Origin: Nitrosopumilaceae archaeon
GTDB lineage: Archaea; Thermoproteota; Nitrososphaeria; Nitrososphaerales; Nitrosopumilaceae
Length of the DNA: 64,000 nucleotides
Direction of reading: 5' to 3'
Assembly: GCA_024644385.1 (NCBI GenBank)
Contig: JAHELB010000001.1
Span: 39,739-103,738 of the forward strand
Shown here: positions 60,043 through 64,000 of the stretch, in pieces
How the letters are laid out: every line of letters begins with the position of its first letter
How positions within the stretch are numbered: the first letter of the stretch is position 1
Notes under the pieces: generated by a model
Database searches by the model: none
What the model was told of the DNA's origin: nothing
What the model saw: only the letters and a program-made list of their open reading frames with translations
Program-made: the position numbers and the translations under genes

Positions 60043-60819
60043 ATGTTAATCACTACAAAAGATTTAGAATCAAAACTTGACCAACCTAAATTACTAGTAA
60101 TTGACACTCGTTCATTTAAGGAATATTCAGAAGGACACATTCCAGGAGCTGTCAATTTGGATCTTTTTGCATTCCATTGGATAGATACAACAAAACAAGG
60201 AATACAAAATTTTAACCACCAAACAGAGATGATCTTTTCTTTTGTGGGGGTTAATTCTGAAAAAAAAGTGGTGTTTTATGATAATGCCAGTGGAATGTTG
60301 GCAGCAAGAGGTGTTTGGATGTTAGAATATTATTCACATCCAGATGCATCTCTTTTAGATGGGGGAATAACCAAATGGAAAGGAGAAAATCGCCCAATCG
60401 AGATAAAATCAAACCATTTTCAACCTTCAAAATTTTCCGGAAAAATTAATCCCAGAATAATATCCAGTTATGAATTCATTTTAAACAATAACAAAAATCT
60501 AACAATTATTGATGCCAGATCTGAGGAAGAATATAATGGAAAAATTGTAAGAGCAGCACAAACTGGACATATCCCAAAATCTATCAACATTGATTGGAAT
60601 CTCAATCTGAAAGAAGATGGAACCTTCAAATCTGATGATGAACTCTCCAAACTTTACAAAATGCCTAAAGATTCTCCAATTGTGACTTATTGTCAGGGCG
60701 CTTATCGCGCTGCAAACACGTTTCTTGCTTTGAAGAAACTTGGTTTTAACAATGTCAGGGTTTATCTAGGTTCTTGGGGTGAATGGGGAAACAAGCTAGA
60801 ATTACCCGTGGAAAAATAA
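60043..60819 (+). CDS. Two-domain rhodanese (thiosulfate/3-mercaptopyruvate sulfurtransferase)
   Basis: The 258-aa protein has two rhodanese domains. The first (LLVIDTRSFKEYSEGHIPGA) lacks the active Cys, with VVFYDNASG at its loop. The second (TIIDARSEEEYNG) holds the active Cys in VTYCQGAYRAAN. That is the tandem type of sulfurtransferases, which pass sulfane sulfur. A possible role is sulfur supply for tRNA or Fe-S work. The gene starts with ATG 60043 after the amt T tract. Confidence 0.92.
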   Translation: MLITTKDLESKLDQPKLLVIDTRSFKEYSEGHIPGAVNLDLFAFHWIDTTKQGIQNFNHQTEMIFSFVGVNSEKKVVFYDNASGMLAARGVWMLEYYSHPDASLLDGGITKWKGENRPIEIKSNHFQPSKFSGKINPRIISSYEFILNNNKNLTIIDARSEEEYNGKIVRAAQTGHIPKSINIDWNLNLKEDGTFKSDDELSKLYKMPKDSPIVTYCQGAYRAANTFLALKKLGFNNVRVYLGSWGEWGNKLELPVEK

Positions 60820-60925
60820 GCCATTTTTAATTAAATGGATTTTTTGGTATCAAATTTAAAAACCAGTTTTCAACATTTCAAATTATTTTGAAGATTACTT
60901 TTCCATAGGAAAAAAGATCATTGAT

Positions 60926-61450
60926 ATGAATAAATTATTCGTGACTGTTATTAACAAAATTAGTAGAACTAATACTATGAAAAATAACAATATGTCGCAT
61001 CCATCTTCAAACGAAGTAATGAGACACTCAATAACTGCAAAACAAACCGTTGTATCCATACAAAATATCTCAAAGAACATCAGAGAATATTCTCTTAGAA
61101 TGAGAGAAACCATGGGTACCCTTCGTGAAAGTGGCGCTATCCCAGAGATGGCAGAAGCAATACGTGAAGCATCTTATGCTGTTCGAGATACTGCAAAAGA
61201 CATTAACGAAGCAACCATAGAGCTGAAGAAAAATGGTGTCATTGTAGATACTGCAAGTGCTGTCGAAAACACTCTGAAATCTGCAGAAGAATCAGTGAAA
61301 ACTGTAAAAGAAATTACGAATGATGCTGAAAAGGTATCACCAAACACCACAAAGGCAGTTCATGACGGGTTTCAAAGAGTTAGGAACGAAACTAGTCAGG
61401 TAACTGACAAAGTAATGAAAGATGTCAAAAACAAAGTAGGCTCAAAATGA
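60926..61450 (+). CDS. Helical repeat/coiled-coil protein, first of a three-gene operon
   Basis: The 174-aa product is helical and lacks membrane segments. It contains repeats of the form MRETMGTLRESGAIPEMAEAI and IELKKNGVIVDTASAV, a motif (hydrophobic, LR/LK, G, V/A-I) shared with the protein at 61806. The start may be 60926 or later ATGs at 60977 or 60992. It overlaps the following membrane-protein gene by four bases (ATGA). It may form a long bundle associated with that membrane protein. Function unknown. Confidence 0.7.
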   Translation: MNKLFVTVINKISRTNTMKNNNMSHPSSNEVMRHSITAKQTVVSIQNISKNIREYSLRMRETMGTLRESGAIPEMAEAIREASYAVRDTAKDINEATIELKKNGVIVDTASAVENTLKSAEESVKTVKEITNDAEKVSPNTTKAVHDGFQRVRNETSQVTDKVMKDVKNKVGSK

Positions 61451-61794
61451 CTAACCACAATATGGGGAAAATAGGACCAAACTCAATCCTATCCATTCTT
61501 TCTATTTCTGATTCTGCAAAATTTAATGGATTTATTCACCTGTTAGAAATTACAATAAAAGTTGGAAAACATTTTCCGCTCATTATACTCTCCCTAACCA
61601 GTCTAAATCTTTTGTTGGCAGCTAATGACTTTTTTGCAAATAGCATTAATTTTGCGATACTTAATTCCATGTTTGCCACTGGGGGTTTTGTTTCCCTTGT
61701 ACAATTGTACCAGAGCCGTAAAGCCAATTCGGTTGGATATGGTTCCAATAATCTAGAAATTCAAACGAAACAACTGGAAGAATTCAGAAGGTAG
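61447..61794 (+). CDS. Small membrane protein between two coiled-coil proteins
   Basis: The 115-aa protein has two predicted membrane helices (FPLIILSLTSLNLLLAANDFF and FAILNSMFATGGFVSLVQLY), an N-terminal arm, and a C-terminal charged tail (IQTKQLEEFRR) that is probably cytoplasmic. Start coupled to the upstream coiled-coil gene. The next gene follows after 11 bases. It is the only membrane component of the operon and is a candidate anchor. Confidence 0.68.
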   Translation: MTNHNMGKIGPNSILSILSISDSAKFNGFIHLLEITIKVGKHFPLIILSLTSLNLLLAANDFFANSINFAILNSMFATGGFVSLVQLYQSRKANSVGYGSNNLEIQTKQLEEFRR

Positions 61795-61805
61795 GTTGAA
61801 ACCAT

Positions 61806-62336
61806 ATGGAAGGGAGAAATACTAGTAAACTACATGAAATCAAAGAAACTGCATCAGATGCAGTAGAAATAATGCGTCAGCTAGGTACTCCAGGGGTACA
61901 AGATTCTTTGAATAAAGTAAAAGAAACTGCAACAGTGGTAAATGAAATTATACAAAATCTCAAAACACCAGAAATCATAAAGAACATTGAAAATTTTCGT
62001 TTGATTTCAGAAAATATGAATGAAGTCTCAACAAAGATGGAAAATACTATGGAAAGGCTAAGGGATACTGGTGTAATTGAAGAATCTACAGAATTAATAA
62101 AATCTGCAAAAAATCAAATCAATTCATTTGGTGTTGGTGAAGATAACATTAATGGTCAAGACCTCCGTGAGGTAAGTCTAGCTACTAAAGAAATGTTGGT
62201 ATCTCTCAAAGATCTAATGGTTGAATTACAAGTAACTGTAGCATCCTCTACAAGATCAGGAACCATTTGTAATGTAAAGGAGACTATCTATGAGGTCTCA
62301 GATATTTACAAAACAACAATAACACAGGCTAATTGA
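61806..62336 (+). CDS. Helical repeat/coiled-coil protein, last of the operon
   Basis: The 176-aa product has the same repeat plan as the first protein of the operon: EIMRQLGTPGVQDSLNKV, IQNLKTPEIIKNIENF and MERLRDTGVIEESTELIKS. It ends with LREVSLATKEMLVSLKDLMVE. It lacks membrane segments and cysteines apart from one near the end. Its stop codon lies in a perfect palindrome (62331-62347). It is convergent with mscS. Function unknown. Confidence 0.7.
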   Translation: MEGRNTSKLHEIKETASDAVEIMRQLGTPGVQDSLNKVKETATVVNEIIQNLKTPEIIKNIENFRLISENMNEVSTKMENTMERLRDTGVIEESTELIKSAKNQINSFGVGEDNINGQDLREVSLATKEMLVSLKDLMVELQVTVASSTRSGTICNVKETIYEVSDIYKTTITQAN

Positions 62337-62347
62337 TAATATCAATT
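62331..62347. repeat. Perfect palindrome over a stop codon
   Basis: AATTGATA-A-TATCAATT (8-1-8) spans the TGA stop of the last operon gene. It may act as a hairpin terminator between convergent genes or as a protein-binding site. The core TTGATA also occurs at the nitrogen-island repeats, but AT-rich chance is possible. Confidence 0.35.
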
Positions 62348-62461
62348 TTAAAAAAATTAATCCTGCTAGATTTATAGCCAGACTTGTAAATTTTTTCTAA
62401 ATTGTTCTAGTACAAAACTCCTAACTCTTTTGACGAAACTAAAAAAAAATTACTTTTAGAA

Positions 62462-63283
62462 TTATTCGTTAGAATTTCCTTTCCATATGACACGTTGTGG
62501 AAATGGAATTTCAATTCCTTCAGAATCAAGTGCATTTTTAATTACTTCCAGTAATATTGGCATGACTTCGGCTAGGTCATCACGTGGATGCCATACTCTT
62601 ACCCAAATATTCACGCTGTTATCACCAAGCTCCGTTACCCAAAATGTGGGGCCAGGTTCCATTAGAGAGTATGTTACATTTTTTTCAATTGCCTCCTTCA
62701 TTACTGCCATTGCTTTTCTGATGTCTTCCTTGTAGGCAATCCCTACTGTAACATCACTTCTCCTTACCTCAGATAATGCAAAGGTGCGGATATTGGATGT
62801 AAACACTTTTTCATTTGGAATCCTTACAACTGTTCCATCAAATTGTTGAATTCGGGAAGAAAAAGTGTTGATGTCAATTAAAGTTCCAGAGACACTTGAA
62901 TCTGGTAGTTCTACGTTATCACCCTGCCTCACTGGTTTTTCAATCATTAAGAACAAACCAGAGATCAAATTAGAAACTACAGATTGAGATGCAAAACCGA
63001 TTACAATACCCAAAAATCCTCCAGCTACAATCAACCCGCCCAGATCAATTCCTTGACTTGCAGTTGCCGCCAATAGAAAAATGACAATAATTCCATAATA
63101 GATCAACTTGTCAAGACTTTTTGCAGTATCCTTTGGAATGGTTGGTGCAAATCTTCTTTTGAAAACCATGCGAGCAATTCTTGCAATAATCACTCCTGCC
63201 ATTACAATTATTGCAGTGATTAGGATACGACCAACCGTAATTCCTGTATCCATTATTTGAGTATCTAAAATTTCAAAGGCCAC
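62462..63283 (-). CDS. mscS: MscS-family mechanosensitive channel
   Basis: The 273-aa protein has three N-terminal helices (ILITAIIVMAGVIIARIA; YYGIIVIFLLAATASQG; GGLIVAGGFLGIVIGFASQS) and the MscS pore motif VVSNLISGLFLMIEKPVRQGDNVEL, followed by beta and alpha/beta cytoplasmic domains. It opens under hypo-osmotic stress. It begins with GTG 63283, sharing one base with the stop of the upstream gene, so the two are coupled. Confidence 0.92.
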   Translation of the reverse strand: MAFEILDTQIMDTGITVGRILITAIIVMAGVIIARIARMVFKRRFAPTIPKDTAKSLDKLIYYGIIVIFLLAATASQGIDLGGLIVAGGFLGIVIGFASQSVVSNLISGLFLMIEKPVRQGDNVELPDSSVSGTLIDINTFSSRIQQFDGTVVRIPNEKVFTSNIRTFALSEVRRSDVTVGIAYKEDIRKAMAVMKEAIEKNVTYSLMEPGPTFWVTELGDNSVNIWVRVWHPRDDLAEVMPILLEVIKNALDSEGIEIPFPQRVIWKGNSNE

Positions 63284-64000
63284 TATTCAAAACCCCTATT
63301 CATGATGAATGTCTCTTTTATCGATTTAGGCTTTAGTCTTAGAGATAGATTCCATTTTTTTTCTTTTTTCGTCAAAATGACATGATGAATCTCTATTATT
63401 TTTCCTCCAGGTTCGTTTTTTATTTTGGCATCAATATCATCAATATGAGCCTCAAATGAATTTTGAAGATAGTACATCTCATGATGTCCCACAGGGAAAA
63501 CTAATTTCCCAACCGTAATTCCTTCGTTTAATTCGTTGGATATGGTTGCCCTAATCTTTGCAAAAACATATGGTTTAGGTTTTTCAGATTCCTCAAGTTG
63601 TGCTACTTTGCCATACATGCACAAATTTCCATTTTCAGGAGTTCCATACAAAGCAAACCTGGAATGCATTGGTTCGCATGTAAAGCAATCAAAAAAATCC
63701 CGGGTATTGTCATTATTTAAAACAAAAATCCCAATTTCAATGGGAAACTCCAACAACACACTAGATGCTGAATTTTTTTCAATAAAGAGTGACTCTTTTA
63801 GTCGTAAAAACATTAGATCATTTGTCTTTTTTGATGGGAGATTCAAAGGTAAAATTGGCGCAAGTTCTAATTGTAAAGTATCTTTTTTTCCTGGAATTGA
63901 CTTTCGTAATTCCTGACCTTCCGAGTTTTTTCTATAATATGAAAATTTGTTTGTTTTTTTCTCAATTAATATTTGAGTTTTAGGTAAATGTAGTTCTAAA
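63283..64000 (-). CDS. DUF432-like protein, partial, running off the right edge
   Basis: The frame remains open from the stop at 63283 to the window edge, so the ATG-like starts near 63846 are internal; 239 codons are visible and the N-terminus lies outside. Visible segments include YYRKNSEGQE, IPGKKDTLQLELAPILPLNLP, FALYGTPENGNLCMYG and FPVGHHEMYYLQNSFEAHI. This is the pattern of archaeal DUF432 proteins, from memory. Its stop overlaps the mscS start by one base, so channel and DUF432 protein are probably co-expressed. Confidence 0.75.
   Translation of the reverse strand, partial: LELHLPKTQILIEKKTNKFSYYRKNSEGQELRKSIPGKKDTLQLELAPILPLNLPSKKTNDLMFLRLKESLFIEKNSASSVLLEFPIEIGIFVLNNDNTRDFFDCFTCEPMHSRFALYGTPENGNLCMYGKVAQLEESEKPKPYVFAKIRATISNELNEGITVGKLVFPVGHHEMYYLQNSFEAHIDDIDAKIKNEPGGKIIEIHHVILTKKEKKWNLSLRLKPKSIKETFIMNRGFE

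Overview
The window is a low-GC, gene-dense stretch of chromosome from an archaeon. It is very probably a marine ammonia-oxidising member of the Nitrososphaerota (Thaumarchaeota), close to Nitrosopumilus. The evidence is the combination of two Amt ammonium transporters with PII proteins, glycerol-1-phosphate dehydrogenase (archaeal lipids), RNA polymerase subunit L with TFS and PCNA, the termination nuclease aCPSF1/FttA, archaeal SepF, A-type ATP synthase subunit C, the archaeal pantoate kinase/phosphopantothenate route to CoA, and B12 genes (CobJ, BluB). Many genes start at TTG or GTG with a TATA-like box about 25 bases upstream, the pattern of leaderless archaeal transcripts. No insertion sequence, CRISPR array or prophage was seen.

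Layout. 0-4.4 kb: a class-V aminotransferase, an Lrp-type sensor domain, a cyclase-family hydrolase, an AmrS-type radical SAM enzyme, a tyrosine phosphatase, and two short paralogous proteins of 45 and 50 aa. 4.5-7.7 kb: a nitrogen island with an unusual PII-like protein, a GlnK and an ammonium transporter, with inverted repeats in both promoter regions. 8.3-17 kb: information processing (rpoL, tfs, pcn), aspartate kinase, a secreted repeat protein, cobJ, tyrS, a DegT aminotransferase and a stand-alone MtrA-like corrinoid domain. 17-26 kb: dUTPase, a PfkB kinase, exported and cysteine-rich small proteins, cyclophilin, bluB, a tRNA-Arg with an apparent D-loop intron, a tRNA-Val and rtcA. 26-35 kb: nadM, a second class-V aminotransferase, FKBP, egsA, psmB, fttA, sepF, a PP-loop enzyme and an M24 peptidase. 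35-40.5 kb: a methyltransferase and a compact CoA operon (pantoate kinase, phosphopantothenate synthetase, panB, coaBC, plus a coupled 55-aa protein). 40.5-46.5 kb: PhoU-like regulator, Nudix hydrolase, a double-HTH Lrp-type protein and a divergent FtsX/MacB-type ABC operon. 46.6-48.4 kb: a sparse region of short genes. 48.5-54.7 kb: a UbiB-type kinase, Hsp20 and a tightly coupled nucleotide operon (tmk, HD hydrolase, pyrH). 54.8-58.3 kb: an LEA14-like protein, a 36-aa membrane microprotein with its own promoter and hairpin, a Cas4-like protein, and atpC. 58.4-64 kb: the second ammonium transporter (exported N-terminus), a rhodanese, a coiled-coil/membrane/coiled-coil operon, MscS, and a DUF432-like gene that runs off the right edge.

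Together the genes describe ammonia uptake and nitrogen sensing, CoA and corrinoid synthesis, and core replication, transcription and proteolysis. The least explained parts are the divergent PII-like protein with its shared inverted repeats, the 60.9-62.3 kb coiled-coil operon, the lone MtrA-like domain, the 36-aa microprotein, the Cas4-like protein with a degraded active site, and several genes under 60 aa found by direct reading.
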